From Klebsiella pneumoniae (GTDB lineage: Bacteria > Pseudomonadota > Gammaproteobacteria > Enterobacterales > Enterobacteriaceae), in the NCBI RefSeq assembly GCF_000742135.1, contig NZ_KN046818.1, forward strand, positions 930,841-994,840: a DNA stretch of 64,000 nt, written 5' to 3'. Made by a program: the position numbers and the translations under genes. Below are positions 21,595 to 32,581 of the stretch, piece after piece (position 1 is the stretch's first letter; every line of letters begins with the position of its first letter). A model generated the notes under the pieces. The model worked only from the letters and a program-made list of their open reading frames with translations, did not search any database and was not told where the DNA came from.

Positions 21595-22869
21595 ATGACA
21601 GATAAACGCAAAGATGGATCGGGCAAATTGTTGTATTGCTCTTTTTGCGGCAAAAGCCAGCATGAAGTGCGTAAGCTGATCGCCGGGCCATCCGTGTATA
21701 TCTGCGACGAATGCGTTGATTTATGTAACGACATCATTCGCGAAGAGATTAAAGAAGTGGCGCCGCACCGCGAGCGCAGCGCGCTGCCGACGCCGCACGA
21801 GATTCGCCACCACCTTGATGACTACGTCATCGGTCAGGAACAGGCGAAGAAGGTGTTGGCGGTCGCGGTATACAATCACTACAAGCGTTTGCGCAATGGC
21901 GATACCAGCAATGGCGTAGAGCTGGGTAAAAGCAACATCCTGCTGATCGGGCCGACCGGTTCCGGTAAAACGCTGCTGGCGGAAACGCTGGCGCGCCTGC
22001 TGGATGTGCCGTTTACCATGGCGGACGCCACTACCCTGACCGAAGCCGGTTATGTGGGTGAGGACGTCGAAAATATCATTCAGAAACTGCTGCAGAAGTG
22101 CGATTACGACGTGCAGAAAGCGCAGCGCGGCATCGTTTATATCGACGAAATCGACAAAATTTCGCGTAAATCCGATAACCCGTCGATTACGCGCGACGTC
22201 TCAGGCGAAGGCGTGCAGCAGGCGCTGCTGAAGCTTATCGAAGGGACCGTTGCCGCCGTTCCGCCGCAGGGCGGGCGTAAACATCCGCAGCAGGAGTTCC
22301 TGCAGGTTGATACCTCCAAGATCCTGTTTATCTGCGGCGGCGCGTTCGCTGGCCTGGACAAAGTGATTTCCCACCGTGTGGAAACCGGCTCCGGCATTGG
22401 TTTTGGCGCGACGGTAAAAGCGAAGTCCGACAAAGCGAGCGAAGGGGAACTGCTGGCTCAGGTCGAGCCGGAAGATCTGATCAAGTTTGGTCTGATCCCG
22501 GAGTTCATCGGCCGTCTGCCGGTAGTGGCGACCCTGAACGAGCTGAGCGAAGAAGCCCTGATCCAGATCCTGAAAGAGCCGAAAAACGCCCTGACCAAGC
22601 AGTATCAGGCGCTGTTTAGCCTTGAAGGCGCAGAGCTCGAATTCCGCGACGAAGCGCTGGACGCTATCGCCAAGAAAGCGATGGCGCGTAAAACCGGCGC
22701 CCGTGGCCTGCGCTCAATTGTGGAAGCGGCGCTGCTGGATACCATGTATGACCTGCCTTCGATGGAAGATGTCGAAAAAGTGGTCATTGATGAGTCGGTT
22801 ATCGCCGGTCAGAGCAAACCGCTGCTGATCTACGGCAAACCGGAAGCTCAGCAGGCATCTGGTGAATAA
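21595..22869 (+). CDS. clpX: ATP-dependent Clp protease ATP-binding subunit ClpX
   Basis: A 424-aa AAA+ unfoldase. The N-terminal zinc-binding domain has Cys15, Cys18, Cys37 and Cys40 (CSFC and CDEC). The AAA+ domain has Walker A GPTGSGKT, Walker B in [10 protein letters not shown], the pore loop GYVGED and the IGF loop (GIGFGA) that docks to ClpP. The start [15 protein letters not shown] at 21595 gives the E. coli length; the 16-codon extension is not supported. It delivers ssrA-tagged and other substrates to ClpP. Confidence 0.98.
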   Translation: MTDKRKDGSGKLLYCSFCGKSQHEVRKLIAGPSVYICDECVDLCNDIIREEIKEVAPHRERSALPTPHEIRHHLDDYVIGQEQAKKVLAVAVYNHYKRLRNGDTSNGVELGKSNILLIGPTGSGKTLLAETLARLLDVPFTMADATTLTEAGYVGEDVENIIQKLLQKCDYDVQKAQRGIVYIDEIDKISRKSDNPSITRDVSGEGVQQALLKLIEGTVAAVPPQGGRKHPQQEFLQVDTSKILFICGGAFAGLDKVISHRVETGSGIGFGATVKAKSDKASEGELLAQVEPEDLIKFGLIPEFIGRLPVVATLNELSEEALIQILKEPKNALTKQYQALFSLEGAELEFRDEALDAIAKKAMARKTGARGLRSIVEAALLDTMYDLPSMEDVEKVVIDESVIAGQSKPLLIYGKPEAQQASGE

Positions 22870-22895
22870 TTAACCATTTCACTCAAGCAGTTAAC

Positions 22896-22930
22896 AAAAA
22901 GGGGGGATTTTATCTCCCCTTTTATTTTTC
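22896..22930 (+). terminator. clpX terminator
   Basis: AAAAGGGG..A / T..CCCCTTTT around a TTTTAT loop, followed by ATTTTTC. Confidence 0.8.
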
Positions 22931-22944
22931 CTGCATTCCCGCCG

Positions 22945-22970
22945 TTGAATGTGTGGAATACATCCCCATA
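22945..22970 (+). promoter_or_regulatory. Sigma-32 promoter of lon
   Basis: TTGAA (22945-22949) and CCCCATA (22964-22970) with a 14-base spacer match the E. coli lon heat-shock promoter closely, including the following TACTG. Confidence 0.85.
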
Positions 22971-23052
22971 TACTGGATTACATATTAACGACGATGCAGT
23001 GGAGTGTGGCGTCGTCGGCTACCTGGCGGACTTTAAACTAAGAGAGAGCTCT

Positions 23053-25407
23053 ATGAATCCTGAGCGTTCTGAACGCATTGAAATCCCCGTATTGCCATTG
23101 CGCGATGTGGTGGTTTATCCGCACATGGTCATACCCCTGTTCGTAGGGCGGGAAAAATCTATCCGTTGCCTCGAAGCGGCCATGGACCATGATAAAAAAA
23201 TCATGCTGGTTGCGCAGAAAGAAGCGTCGACGGATGAGCCGGGTGTAAACGATCTTTTCACCGTTGGAACCGTGGCGTCTATTTTGCAGATGCTGAAGCT
23301 GCCGGACGGCACCGTGAAGGTGCTGGTCGAAGGGCTGCAGCGTGCTCGCATTTCTGCGCTGTCTGATAATGGCGAGCATTTCTCGGCGAAAGCGGAGTAT
23401 CTCGACTCGCCGGCGATTGACGAACGCGAGCAGGAAGTGCTGGTTCGCACCGCTATCAGCCAGTTTGAAGGCTATATCAAGCTGAACAAGAAGATCCCAC
23501 CGGAAGTGCTGACGTCGCTGAACAGCATCGACGATCCGGCGCGCCTGGCGGATACCATCGCGGCGCACATGCCGCTGAAGCTGGCTGACAAGCAGTCTGT
23601 GCTTGAGATGTCCGACGTTAACGAACGTCTGGAATATCTGATGGCGATGATGGAATCGGAAATCGATCTGCTGCAGGTTGAGAAGCGCATTCGCAACCGC
23701 GTCAAAAAGCAGATGGAGAAATCCCAGCGCGAGTACTATCTGAACGAGCAAATGAAAGCGATTCAGAAAGAACTCGGCGAGATGGACGACGCCCCGGACG
23801 AAAACGAAGCGCTGAAGCGTAAGATCGATGCGGCGAAAATGCCGAAAGAGGCGAAAGAAAAAACCGAAGCGGAACTGCAGAAGCTGAAGATGATGTCGCC
23901 GATGTCTGCGGAAGCGACCGTCGTGCGTGGCTACATCGACTGGATGGTGCAGGTGCCGTGGAATGCGCGCAGTAAGGTCAAAAAAGACCTGCGTCAGGCC
24001 CAGGAGATCCTCGATACCGATCACTATGGCCTGGAGCGCGTGAAGGATCGCATCCTTGAATATCTCGCGGTGCAGAGCCGGGTGAACAAAATCAAGGGGC
24101 CAATCCTTTGTCTGGTGGGACCGCCGGGGGTAGGTAAAACCTCGCTGGGTCAATCCATCGCCAAAGCGACCGGACGGAAATACGTTCGTATGGCGCTTGG
24201 CGGCGTGCGCGATGAAGCGGAAATCCGCGGTCATCGTCGGACCTACATTGGCTCGATGCCGGGCAAACTGATCCAGAAAATGGCGAAAGTGGGGGTCAAA
24301 AACCCGCTGTTCCTGTTGGACGAGATCGACAAAATGTCTTCCGACATGCGCGGCGACCCGGCTTCCGCGTTGCTTGAGGTGCTGGATCCGGAACAGAACG
24401 TGGCCTTTAACGACCACTATCTGGAAGTGGATTACGATCTCAGCGACGTGATGTTCGTGGCGACTTCCAACTCCATGAACATTCCGGCGCCGCTGCTGGA
24501 CCGTATGGAAGTGATTCGTCTCTCCGGCTATACCGAAGATGAAAAACTGAACATCGCCAAACGTCATCTGCTGCCGAAGCAGATCGAACGTAACGCGCTG
24601 AAGAAAGGCGAGCTGACCGTCGACGATAGCGCCATTATCGGCATTATTCGTTACTACACGCGGGAAGCGGGGGTACGTAGCCTGGAGCGTGAAATCTCCA
24701 AGCTGTGCCGCAAGGCCGTTAAGCAACTGCTGCTGGATAAATCGCTGAAACACATCGAAATTAACGGTGAGAATCTGCATGATTATCTCGGCGTACAGCG
24801 CTTCGACTATGGCCGCGCCGATAGTGAGAACCGCGTCGGTCAGGTGACCGGTCTGGCGTGGACGGAAGTGGGCGGCGATCTGCTGACCATCGAAACCGCC
24901 TGCGTGCCGGGCAAAGGCAAGCTGACCTACACCGGCTCGCTGGGCGAGGTGATGCAGGAGTCGATTCAGGCTGCGCTGACGGTGGTACGTTCGCGGGCTG
25001 ACAAGCTGGGCATTAACGCCGACTTCTACGAGAAGCGTGACATTCACGTGCACGTGCCGGAAGGGGCGACGCCTAAGGATGGTCCGAGCGCGGGGATCGC
25101 CATGTGCACGGCGCTGGTCTCCTGCCTGACCGGCAACCCGGTACGCGCTGATGTGGCGATGACCGGTGAAATCACTCTGCGTGGTCAGGTGCTGCCGATC
25201 GGCGGTCTGAAGGAAAAACTGCTGGCGGCGCATCGCGGCGGCATTAAGACTGTTCTGATTCCTGATGAGAACAAACGCGACCTTGAAGAAATTCCGGATA
25301 ACGTTATCGCCGATTTGGATATCCATCCGGTGAAACGAATCGAGGAAGTTCTGACACTTGCGCTGCAGAACGAACCGTTCGGCATGCAGGTTGTGACCGC
25401 GAAATAG
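23053..25407 (+). CDS. lon: ATP-dependent protease La (Lon)
   Basis: A 784-aa cytoplasmic AAA+ serine protease that degrades misfolded proteins and regulators such as SulA, RcsA and antitoxins. The start [18 protein letters not shown] at 23053 is preceded by AGAGAG; the longer frame would begin inside the promoter. The N-terminal LAN domain, coiled-coil segment, Walker A GPPGVGKT, Walker [11 protein letters not shown] and the C-terminal protease domain are all present. The catalytic Ser lies in KDGPSAG and the Lys in [10 protein letters not shown]. Length equals E. coli Lon. Confidence 0.98.
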   Translation: MNPERSERIEIPVLPLRDVVVYPHMVIPLFVGREKSIRCLEAAMDHDKKIMLVAQKEASTDEPGVNDLFTVGTVASILQMLKLPDGTVKVLVEGLQRARISALSDNGEHFSAKAEYLDSPAIDEREQEVLVRTAISQFEGYIKLNKKIPPEVLTSLNSIDDPARLADTIAAHMPLKLADKQSVLEMSDVNERLEYLMAMMESEIDLLQVEKRIRNRVKKQMEKSQREYYLNEQMKAIQKELGEMDDAPDENEALKRKIDAAKMPKEAKEKTEAELQKLKMMSPMSAEATVVRGYIDWMVQVPWNARSKVKKDLRQAQEILDTDHYGLERVKDRILEYLAVQSRVNKIKGPILCLVGPPGVGKTSLGQSIAKATGRKYVRMALGGVRDEAEIRGHRRTYIGSMPGKLIQKMAKVGVKNPLFLLDEIDKMSSDMRGDPASALLEVLDPEQNVAFNDHYLEVDYDLSDVMFVATSNSMNIPAPLLDRMEVIRLSGYTEDEKLNIAKRHLLPKQIERNALKKGELTVDDSAIIGIIRYYTREAGVRSLEREISKLCRKAVKQLLLDKSLKHIEINGENLHDYLGVQRFDYGRADSENRVGQVTGLAWTEVGGDLLTIETACVPGKGKLTYTGSLGEVMQESIQAALTVVRSRADKLGINADFYEKRDIHVHVPEGATPKDGPSAGIAMCTALVSCLTGNPVRADVAMTGEITLRGQVLPIGGLKEKLLAAHRGGIKTVLIPDENKRDLEEIPDNVIADLDIHPVKRIEEVLTLALQNEPFGMQVVTAK

Positions 25408-25435
25408 TGATTCTGCGCAAATTGCGCTAATAAAA

Positions 25436-25477
25436 ATAGGGCTGGTAAGTCATTTCGGACTTGCCAGCCTTTTTTTG
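25436..25477 (+). terminator. lon terminator
   Basis: GGGCTGGTAAGTC and GACTTGCCAGCC form a long stem with a short loop, followed by TTTTTTTG. Confidence 0.85.
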
Positions 25478-25523
25478 TGTAGCTAACTTAGATCGCTGGC
25501 AGGGGGGTCATCGACAACTGCTG

Positions 25524-25552
25524 TTGTAAGGGCATGACAGTCCTGATATAAC
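25524..25552 (+). promoter_or_regulatory. hupB promoter candidate
   Basis: TTGTAA (25524-25529), a 17-base spacer and TATAAC (25547-25552) lie 65 bp upstream of hupB. E. coli hupB has several promoters, so others may exist. Confidence 0.6.
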
Positions 25553-25616
25553 TGCTGCGCGGTCGCACTATGAAGGACTCAGGTGCGATATAAATTATAA
25601 AGAGAGGAAGAGAACA

Positions 25617-25889
25617 GTGAATAAATCTCAACTGATTGACAAAATTGCTGCGGGTGCGGACATTTCTAAAGCTGCAGCTGGACGTGCGTTAGATGCTTTA
25701 ATCGCTTCTGTTACTGAATCTCTGCAGGCTGGGGATGACGTTGCGCTGGTAGGTTTTGGTACCTTTGCTGTTAAAGAACGTGCCGCCCGTACTGGTCGCA
25801 ACCCGCAAACAGGTAAAGAAATTACTATCGCTGCCGCAAAAGTGCCGGGCTTCCGTGCTGGTAAAGCGCTGAAAGACGCGGTGAACTGA
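25617..25889 (+). CDS. hupB: DNA-binding protein HU-beta
   Basis: A 90-aa nucleoid protein with a GTG start, preceded by AGAGAGGAAG. The HU signature [21 protein letters not shown] forms the DNA-gripping arm with the intercalating Pro. It forms HU alpha-beta heterodimers with HupA, encoded elsewhere. Length equals E. coli HupB. Confidence 0.98.
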   Translation: MNKSQLIDKIAAGADISKAAAGRALDALIASVTESLQAGDDVALVGFGTFAVKERAARTGRNPQTGKEITIAAAKVPGFRAGKALKDAVN

Positions 25890-25923
25890 TCGGCTTTCCC
25901 GTCAGGGAATGTGACGAAGTACA

Positions 25924-25953
25924 AGGGCGCATCGTGAGATGTGCCTTTTTTAT
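25924..25953 (+). terminator. hupB terminator
   Basis: GGGCGCATC-GTGA-GATGTGCCT forms a stem with one G-U pair and is followed by TTTTTA. Confidence 0.85.
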
Positions 25954-26103
25954 TGCCTTTTCAGACCACTTTATGTGTGTTTATCGCCACTTGTGGGCTG
26001 ACAATCACCCTGTTTTCTTGTCAAAATACGTCCTCACGCGCGGCGGCCATCACGTGCTATGCTGCGCGAGCTAAAGTCATCTACAGCGGAGCGTTGTTAC
26101 ACC

Positions 26104-27978
26104 ATGATGGACAACCTACGCACGGCCGCCAACAGCGTCGTGCTCAAGATTATTTTCGGTATCATTATCGTCTCGTTCATTTTGACCGGGGTGAGTGGTT
26201 ACCTGATTGGCGGTGGCAAAAACTATGCCGCAAAAGTGAATGGCCAGGAGATTGGCCGTGGGCAGTTTGAAAACGCCGTCGCCAGCGAACGTAACCGTAT
26301 GCAGCAGCAGCTTGGCGATCAATTCTCCGAGCTGGCGGCGAACGAAAACTACATGAAAACCATGCGCCAGCAGGTGCTGAACCGCCTGATCGATGAGTCG
26401 CTTCTGGATCAGTATGCCCGCGAGCTGGGCCTCAGCATCAGCGATGAGCAGGTGAAGCAGGCGATCTTCCAGACCCAGGCGTTCCAGACGAACGGTAAGT
26501 TCGACAACCAGCGTTTCAGCGGTATTGTCGCCCAGATGGGGATGACCACCGATCAGTACGCCCAGGCGCTGCGTAACCAGCTGACCACGCAGCAGCTGAT
26601 TAACGCCATTGCGGGTACCGACTTCATGCTGCCGGGCGAGTCCGATCAGCTGGCGGCGCTGGTATCTCAACAGCGGGTGGTCCGCGAAGCGACCATCAAC
26701 GTAAATGCCCTGGCGGCAAAACAGACCGCCAGCGATGAGGAAATCAACGCCTTCTGGCAGCAGAATCAGGCCCGTTTTATGGCGCCGGAGCAGTTCCGCG
26801 TCAGCTACATCAAAATGGATGCCGCCAGCATGCAGGAGAGCGCCTCTGACGAAGAGATTCAGTCATGGTACGACCAGCACAAGGATCAGTTCACTCAGCC
26901 GCAGCGCAACCGCTACAGCGTGATTCAGACCAAAACTGAAGCCGATGCGAAAGCGGTACTGGCCGAGCTGCAAAAAGGAGCGGACTTCGCCACGCTGGCG
27001 AAAGAAAAATCGACCGATATTATCTCTGCCCGCAACGGCGGCGATATGGGGTGGATGGAAGATGCCTCTACCGTGCCTGAGCTCAAAGATGCCGGGCTGA
27101 AAGAGAAAGGCCAGCTGTCTGGCGTGATCAAATCCTCGGTTGGCTTCCTGGTGGCCCGTCTGGACGACGTCCAGCCGGCGCAGGTGAAGCCGCTGGCTGA
27201 CGTGCGTAATGACATTGCGGCGAAAGTGAAGCAGGAAAAAGCGTTGGATGCTTACTACGCGCTGCAGCAGAAGGTGAGCGATGCGGCCAGCAACGATAAT
27301 GAATCGCTGGCGAGCGCAGCGCAGGTCGCCGGGCTGAAGGTCGTAGAAACCGGCTGGTTTGGCCGCGATAACCTGCCGGAGGAGCTGAACTTTAAACCGG
27401 TCGCTGACGCTATTTTCAACGGCGGTCTGGTGGGTGAGAACGGCGCGCCGGGCAGCAACTCCGATATCATTACCGTTGACGGCGATCGCGCTTTTGTTCT
27501 GCGCATTAGCGAACACAAAGCCGAGGCGGTGAAGCCGCTTGCCGAAGTGAAGGCACAGGTTAGCGATATCGTTAAGCACAATAAAGCGGAACAGCAGGCG
27601 AAACTGGAGGCCGACAAGCTGCTGGCGGCGCTGAAAGACGGCAAAGGCGATGAAGCGATGAAGGCGGCTGGCCTGAGCTTTGGCGCGCCGCAGACGCTTT
27701 CTCGTACCGGCCAGGATCCGCTGAGCCAGCTGGCATTTACCCTGCCGCTGCCGCAGCAGGGTAAACCGGTCTACGGCGTGGGCAGCAATATGCAAGGCGA
27801 TGTGGTGCTGGTAGCGCTGGATGAGGTGAAAGCCGGCAGCATGCCGGAAGAGCAGAAGAAGGCCATGGTTCAGGGGATCACCCAGAACAATGCCCAAATC
27901 GCTTTCGAAGCGCTGATGAGCAACCTGCGCAAGGCGGCGAAAATTAAGCTCGGCGACAGCATCGACCAGCAGCAGTAA
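26104..27978 (+). CDS. ppiD: Periplasmic folding chaperone PpiD
   Basis: A 624-aa inner-membrane-anchored chaperone that works near SecYEG on emerging outer-membrane and periplasmic proteins. Residues about 13-35 form the single transmembrane anchor (VVLKIIFGIIIVSFILTG). A SurA-like N-terminal chaperone region follows. A parvulin-like domain (about 265-360) contains ADFATLAKEKSTD and NGGDMGWM; in E. coli this domain is essentially inactive as an isomerase. The start at 26104 (MMDNLRTAANS) follows the E. coli gene; the frame extends 15 codons upstream without a good site. Confidence 0.96.
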   Translation: MMDNLRTAANSVVLKIIFGIIIVSFILTGVSGYLIGGGKNYAAKVNGQEIGRGQFENAVASERNRMQQQLGDQFSELAANENYMKTMRQQVLNRLIDESLLDQYARELGLSISDEQVKQAIFQTQAFQTNGKFDNQRFSGIVAQMGMTTDQYAQALRNQLTTQQLINAIAGTDFMLPGESDQLAALVSQQRVVREATINVNALAAKQTASDEEINAFWQQNQARFMAPEQFRVSYIKMDAASMQESASDEEIQSWYDQHKDQFTQPQRNRYSVIQTKTEADAKAVLAELQKGADFATLAKEKSTDIISARNGGDMGWMEDASTVPELKDAGLKEKGQLSGVIKSSVGFLVARLDDVQPAQVKPLADVRNDIAAKVKQEKALDAYYALQQKVSDAASNDNESLASAAQVAGLKVVETGWFGRDNLPEELNFKPVADAIFNGGLVGENGAPGSNSDIITVDGDRAFVLRISEHKAEAVKPLAEVKAQVSDIVKHNKAEQQAKLEADKLLAALKDGKGDEAMKAAGLSFGAPQTLSRTGQDPLSQLAFTLPLPQQGKPVYGVGSNMQGDVVLVALDEVKAGSMPEEQKKAMVQGITQNNAQIAFEALMSNLRKAAKIKLGDSIDQQQ

Positions 27979-28021
27979 TTTCGCGTCGTCTCGCAAAAAT
28001 GAGCAACACGATGTAATCCTC

Positions 28022-28049
28022 AAGGGCCGCTTTCGCGGCCCTTTCCATT
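28022..28049 (+). terminator. ppiD terminator
   Basis: AAGGGCCGC-TTTC-GCGGCCCTT forms a perfect 9-bp stem followed by TCC. The T-run is short. Confidence 0.75.
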
Positions 28050-28084
28050 TCTGTGATTTGCCTTTTGTCGACCATCCGCACTGA

Positions 28085-28495
<411 letters not shown>

Positions 28496-28552
28496 ATTTT
28501 ATGCCAGACCTTGCACAGCGGTGATTTTTTGCCAGGATAAAGAGGTTGCATC

Positions 28553-28569
28553 AAGTGGTGTGACCTCTT
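28553..28569. promoter_or_regulatory. FadR-like operator upstream of fadM
   Basis: AAGTGGTGTGACCTCTT is an imperfect 7-3-7 palindrome (one mismatch) with the TGGT..GACC core of FadR sites. E. coli fadM is known to be repressed by FadR. Confidence 0.65.
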
Positions 28570-28606
28570 ACCTCATAAACAACAATAACAGAAAGGCATT
28601 AATGCT

Positions 28607-29008
28607 ATGCAGACACAAATTAAAGTTCGCGGCTATCATCTGGACGTCTACCAGCATGTGAACAACGCTCGCTACCTGGAGTTCCTTGAGGAAGCCCGCT
28701 GGGACGGCCTGGAAAACAGCCCAGCGTTTCAGTGGATGATGGAGAAAAACATCGCCTTCGTGGTGGTGAATATCAATATTAACTATCGTCGTCCGGCGGT
28801 ACTGGGCGATGTGCTGACGGTGAGCAGCAAACTGGAGCAACTCAACGGCAAAAGCGGCACCCTAAGCCAGGTGGTCACCCTCAACCCCAATGGCGAAGTA
28901 GTGGCCGATGCGCTGATTACCTTCGTTTGTATCGATTTGAAAACCCAGAAGGCGCTGCCGCTGGAAGGGGAATTGCGTGCGAAACTTGACCAGATGAACC
29001 TGCGCTGA
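28607..29008 (+). CDS. fadM: Long-chain acyl-CoA thioesterase III
   Basis: A 133-aa hot-dog-fold thioesterase of the 4HBT family. The catalytic motif is YHLDVYQHVNNARYLEF near the N-terminus (Asp before His-Val-Asn-Asn). In E. coli FadM (YbaW) hydrolyses long-chain acyl-CoAs, notably 3,5-tetradecadienoyl-CoA from oleate beta-oxidation. The start MQTQIKVRGY is shared with E. coli. A FadR-like site lies 40 bp upstream. Confidence 0.95.
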   Translation: MQTQIKVRGYHLDVYQHVNNARYLEFLEEARWDGLENSPAFQWMMEKNIAFVVVNININYRRPAVLGDVLTVSSKLEQLNGKSGTLSQVVTLNPNGEVVADALITFVCIDLKTQKALPLEGELRAKLDQMNLR

Positions 29009-29019
29009 CAACCGTCGTG

Positions 29020-29118
29020 CGAGTGGCGGGCCCACGGCAGGTGATGAACCCGTAGCCCCGCTAAGCATCGCGCCACCGGGGAATTTGAGTCAAAGCTCCG
29101 GTAAATCGATCCCCGGAG
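29020..29118. ncRNA. Structured intergenic element between fadM and queC (class unknown)
   Basis: Three nested or adjacent stems are visible. An outer 6-bp GTGGCG/CGCCAC pairs 29023-29028 with 29071-29076. An inner stem includes ACGG/CCGT (29034-29037 with 29050-29053). CTCCGG/CCGGAG (29096-29101 with 29113-29118) lies against the queC stop codon. The last is probably the queC terminator on the minus strand, where it is followed by CTTTG. The rest may be a 3'-UTR structure or small RNA. No promoter was identified. Confidence 0.35.
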
Positions 29119-29119
29119 A

Positions 29120-29821
29120 TTATGCCTGCGCCAGTCCGGTTTTTTGCTGCATAACCGCCATTACCCCGACCTTGTCCGCCAGATACTGGTTGAGTCCGTT
29201 TGCGCGCAGGTTACAGGCGGCGCACTGGCCGCAGCCATCGCCCTTAATGCCGTTGTAGCAGGTGAGGGTTTCCCGGCGCACCAGATCCAGCTGACCCCAG
29301 TAGTCGGCGAGCGCCCAGGTCTCGGCCTTATTCAGCCACATCAGCGGCGTCTCAAAGCGAATGTCTTTCGCCATCCCCAGGCTGACGGCGTGGTGCAGCG
29401 CTTTGACAAACTCATCGCGGCAGTCCGGGTAGCCAGAGAAGTCGGTCTCGCACACGCCGGTGATGATGGCTTCGGCTTTTACCTGATAGGCGTAGATTGC
29501 CGTCAGGGTTAAAAACAGAATATTACGCCCGGGGACAAAGGTGTTGGGAATGCCCTCGGCATCAGGCTGATAGTCCGGTACCGGAATGTTATCGCGGGTC
29601 AGGCTGCTGACTGCCAGTTCGTTGAGCAGAGTGACGTCCAGCACTTTATGCGCGACGGCGCCCAGTTTCAGGGCGAGTTCGCGCGCAACGTCGATTTCCG
29701 CGCGGTGGCGTTGGCCATAATCAAAAGTGACGCAATGCACTTCATCATACTGTTGCAGAGCCTGCACCAGACAGGTGGTTGAATCTTGTCCTCCGCTGAA
29801 GACAACTACGGCGCGTTTCAT
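29120..29821 (-). CDS. queC: 7-cyano-7-deazaguanine synthase
   Basis: A 233-aa cytoplasmic enzyme that converts 7-carboxy-7-deazaguanine to preQ0 with ATP and ammonia, in queuosine biosynthesis. The ATP pyrophosphatase P-loop is [11 protein letters not shown] at residues 8-18. The zinc-binding cysteines are in [16 protein letters not shown] near the C-terminus. Length and neighbours match E. coli. Confidence 0.97.
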
Positions 29822-29887
29822 GGCAATTCCTGACTAAATGAATAAAGGCGATATGGTAGCGCCAGACGCCCTCCATCACCAGCTCTC

Positions 29888-31588
29888 TCACGTCGACGAG
29901 GCCGGCAGCCAGGCGCTGGCGAAGTCGAACCAGCCCCGGGCGTTGAGGCGCAGACCATTGACCCCCGGTGGCGCGCTGATCCGATAGTTATACTTGAACA
30001 GCGGCGTCATGATGGCGTCTTCCATCAGGCTGTTAAATACGTTGTGCAGCGCATCGTTGCGGCTGCGAGCGTCGGGCTGAGACTGCACCGCGTCTAATGT
30101 CGCCTGCAGATGAGCATATTGCGCCCCGGTCAGCAAATTAGGCCACAGCATATCGCAGCGCAGCCACTGTTCCAGGGCGTACTCCGGCGCTTCGCCGATC
30201 AGACGGTCGCCCATCATCAGGTCGGCCTGACCCAGATGCTGGCAGCCTTCCCAGTTTTTAGCGTCGTGAAACATGAGCGTCAGCTCGCAGCCCAGCAGAG
30301 CCAGACGTTGCCTCAGCTGTTCGGCCATCGCATGTAGCTCGACCGGCAGATGATAGAGCAGGGTGAGCCTGGCCGGCAGCGGTACCGCGTTGTTTGCCGG
30401 TCCCTGCGGGATGGACCATCCCGGCAGCACCTCATGGCTTGGCGTAATCAGATCCTCCTCCAGCGGCAGCGTATCCAGTAGCGACGAGTGATGGATTATC
30501 GACACCAGCCGCTGGGCCTGCGCTTTGCTAAGCCGAGGGCTGTGGCGCAGGGTCAAATAGCAGAAGCCAAGGCTGATACGGTTGCTGACCTGACGCAGAT
30601 TATGCAGCTCTTCGCGATCGCCGATGGTGATCTGCACCGGATGGCGGCAGCTGGTGCCGAGATCGCGGTCAAAGAGCTGAGGAGTGATCCAGTACTCCAC
30701 CGCCTGGATCAGCGGATGCTGCAGGTGGTAGCGGGGATGGTTTTCCAGGCGGACGAGTTCCGGACTAAACCGCTTCAGGCGGAACGGTCCGCAGCCAATG
30801 GCCGGATCGTCGGGATGCGCCAGCACGCTGCAGTAGCTGGCGAGGCGGAACGGCAGCCAGTAGTCAGGGCGATGCAGGGTTATTGTTAAACACTGGGCAT
30901 GGGTGACATCGATACGGCTGATGCTGGCGAAGAGGGTCCGCAAGGCGGGCAGCTCAAGCAGCAGCAGTAACCGCTGTCGCAACTGCGCGGTTTCCACCGT
31001 ATCGCCATTGTGCCAGCACAGCGTGGAGCGGATATAAAAATGCCAGCGCAGGCCGTCCGGGGAGACCTGCCAGTGGTGCGCCAGATCGCCGATCGGCATA
31101 TTGTCGCCTTCGTCGAAGCGCGTCAGCCCGGCATAGATTTGTCCGGCCAGATGCTGCTCGGCGCGGCCGGGGAGAAAGCCGGGACGCAGCGGCTCCAGCG
31201 GGCGATAGTAAGGAATACGCAGCGTGGGGGTATTGTTTTGCCACTGACCGCCGAGGAAGGGATGGAGCAGGGCTTTCAGCTCCACCGGGGCAAGCTGCGC
31301 CAGCTCCAGCGCGGTTTGTTGCTGACCGTTGTTCAGCGCCTGCTCCATCATCTCGTTGCGCAGACTTTCCGGGGTTTTGTGAAATAAGAGCTGTCCGCGT
31401 TTGCCGCGCCCGGAGTTGGCCTGCCAGCTTAGCCACCCGGCCTCCTGCGCCTGACGCAGCAGAGTACGGACGTGGCGCTCGCTGCAAAAACAGCGCTCCG
31501 CCAGTTCGCCGACGGTGACCTGCTGCGGCGCCCCGGCTGAGGGTTGCCATAGGCGCTGGTACTGATTTAAACGGTGTAAGAGTCGCAT
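29888..31588 (-). CDS. ybaE: SgrR-family regulator / solute-binding-like protein YbaE
   Basis: A 566-aa protein with an N-terminal winged helix ([21 protein letters not shown], about residues 33-53) and a C-terminal domain like the periplasmic oligopeptide-binding proteins (SBP_bac_5). It has no signal peptide. SgrR has the same layout and activates sgrS. The ligand and targets of YbaE are unknown. Length equals the E. coli protein. It is divergent from cof. Confidence 0.93.
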   Translation of the reverse strand: MRLLHRLNQYQRLWQPSAGAPQQVTVGELAERCFCSERHVRTLLRQAQEAGWLSWQANSGRGKRGQLLFHKTPESLRNEMMEQALNNGQQQTALELAQLAPVELKALLHPFLGGQWQNNTPTLRIPYYRPLEPLRPGFLPGRAEQHLAGQIYAGLTRFDEGDNMPIGDLAHHWQVSPDGLRWHFYIRSTLCWHNGDTVETAQLRQRLLLLLELPALRTLFASISRIDVTHAQCLTITLHRPDYWLPFRLASYCSVLAHPDDPAIGCGPFRLKRFSPELVRLENHPRYHLQHPLIQAVEYWITPQLFDRDLGTSCRHPVQITIGDREELHNLRQVSNRISLGFCYLTLRHSPRLSKAQAQRLVSIIHHSSLLDTLPLEEDLITPSHEVLPGWSIPQGPANNAVPLPARLTLLYHLPVELHAMAEQLRQRLALLGCELTLMFHDAKNWEGCQHLGQADLMMGDRLIGEAPEYALEQWLRCDMLWPNLLTGAQYAHLQATLDAVQSQPDARSRNDALHNVFNSLMEDAIMTPLFKYNYRISAPPGVNGLRLNARGWFDFASAWLPASST

Positions 31589-31715
31589 GGGGGCCGTCGT
31601 CCACCGGGCCGCTGTAAACCCGGAACAATTAATAATATCTATTCACTATTACTTCCGTATATCCCAGGTGATACTGCAACACAAGCGAAGCCCATCACAC
31701 ATCGGGGAATATACC

Positions 31716-32534
31716 ATGGCAAAACTGGCGGCATTTGATATGGACGGCACCCTGCTGATGCCGGACCATCGTCTTGGAGAAAAGACGCTTTCCGCGCTGA
31801 AACGGCTGCGTGAGCGCGATATCACCTTGACCTTCGCCACCGGCCGCCATGTGCTGGAGATGCACCATGTGATTGGCGAATTTTCCCTTGATGCATTTCT
31901 GATCACCGGCAACGGGACGCGCATCCATTCGCTGGAAGGGGAGGAGCTTTATCGCCAGGATCTCGCTCCCGAGGCGGCGGAAGCGGTGCTGCACGGCAAA
32001 TGGGATACCCAGGCCAGCATGCACGTCTTTAACGATGGCGGCTGGTTCACCGGCCAGGCAAGGCCTGAATTGTTGCAAGCGCATGTATTCAGCGGCTTTC
32101 ACTATCAACTGTGCGATCTGAAGCGTATGTCGGCGCAGCATGTCACCAAGATCTGTTTCTGCGGCGATCATGACGATTTGCGCCGTCTGCGGATCCAGCT
32201 GAATGAGACGCTGGGCGATCGCGCATTTCTCTGCTTCTCGGCAATGGACTGTCTGGAGGTGCTGCCGGTTGGCTGCAATAAAGGCGCGGCGCTGGCGGTG
32301 CTCAGCCAGCATTTAGGCTTCACCCTGCAGGAGTGCATGGCCTTCGGCGATGCGATGAACGACCGCGAGATGCTGGGCAGCGTTGGGCGGGGGTTCATCA
32401 TGGGCAACGCGATGCCGCAGCTGAAAGCCGAGCTGCCGCATCTGCCGGTAATTGGCGACTGCCGGAATCAGGCAGTCTCCCATTTTTTAACTCATTGGCT
32501 GGATAATCCTGATCTTCCTTATTCCCCCGAATAG
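31716..32534 (+). CDS. cof: HMP-PP phosphatase Cof (HAD superfamily)
   Basis: A 272-aa HAD-IIB hydrolase. Motif [10 protein letters not shown] carries the catalytic Asp pair, motif II is TFATGR, and motifs III/IV include GCNKGAAL and [11 protein letters not shown]. In E. coli Cof hydrolyses the thiamine intermediate HMP-pyrophosphate and other small phosphates. The start at 31716 gives the E. coli length; the longer frame reads back into the divergent ybaE start. Confidence 0.95.
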   Translation: MAKLAAFDMDGTLLMPDHRLGEKTLSALKRLRERDITLTFATGRHVLEMHHVIGEFSLDAFLITGNGTRIHSLEGEELYRQDLAPEAAEAVLHGKWDTQASMHVFNDGGWFTGQARPELLQAHVFSGFHYQLCDLKRMSAQHVTKICFCGDHDDLRRLRIQLNETLGDRAFLCFSAMDCLEVLPVGCNKGAALAVLSQHLGFTLQECMAFGDAMNDREMLGSVGRGFIMGNAMPQLKAELPHLPVIGDCRNQAVSHFLTHWLDNPDLPYSPE

Positions 32535-32550
32535 AGAGACCCTTCCAGCA

Positions 32551-32581
32551 AGCCAGATAGGCTTCTATCTGGCTTTTTTTA
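32551..32581. terminator. Bidirectional terminator between cof and the PLP enzyme gene
   Basis: A perfect 10-bp stem AGCCAGATAG / CTATCTGGCT with a 4-base loop is followed by TTTTTTT on the plus strand. It overlaps the end of the convergent PLP gene. Confidence 0.88.

Noticed and set aside
22870-23052. A small RNA between clpX and lon, recalled from E. coli (SraA)
   Set aside because: I could verify only the clpX terminator and the sigma-32 promoter here, so no RNA gene is annotated.
23038-25326. A 762-codon open frame antisense to lon
   Set aside because: It is a shadow of the lon codon bias. Its composition (very His/Arg/Gln-rich) is implausible and it mirrors an intact, highly conserved gene.
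29020-29118. Cobalamin or preQ1 riboswitch
   Set aside because: Some words look similar, but the element lies downstream of both flanking genes and lacks the ordered conserved boxes of those riboswitches.
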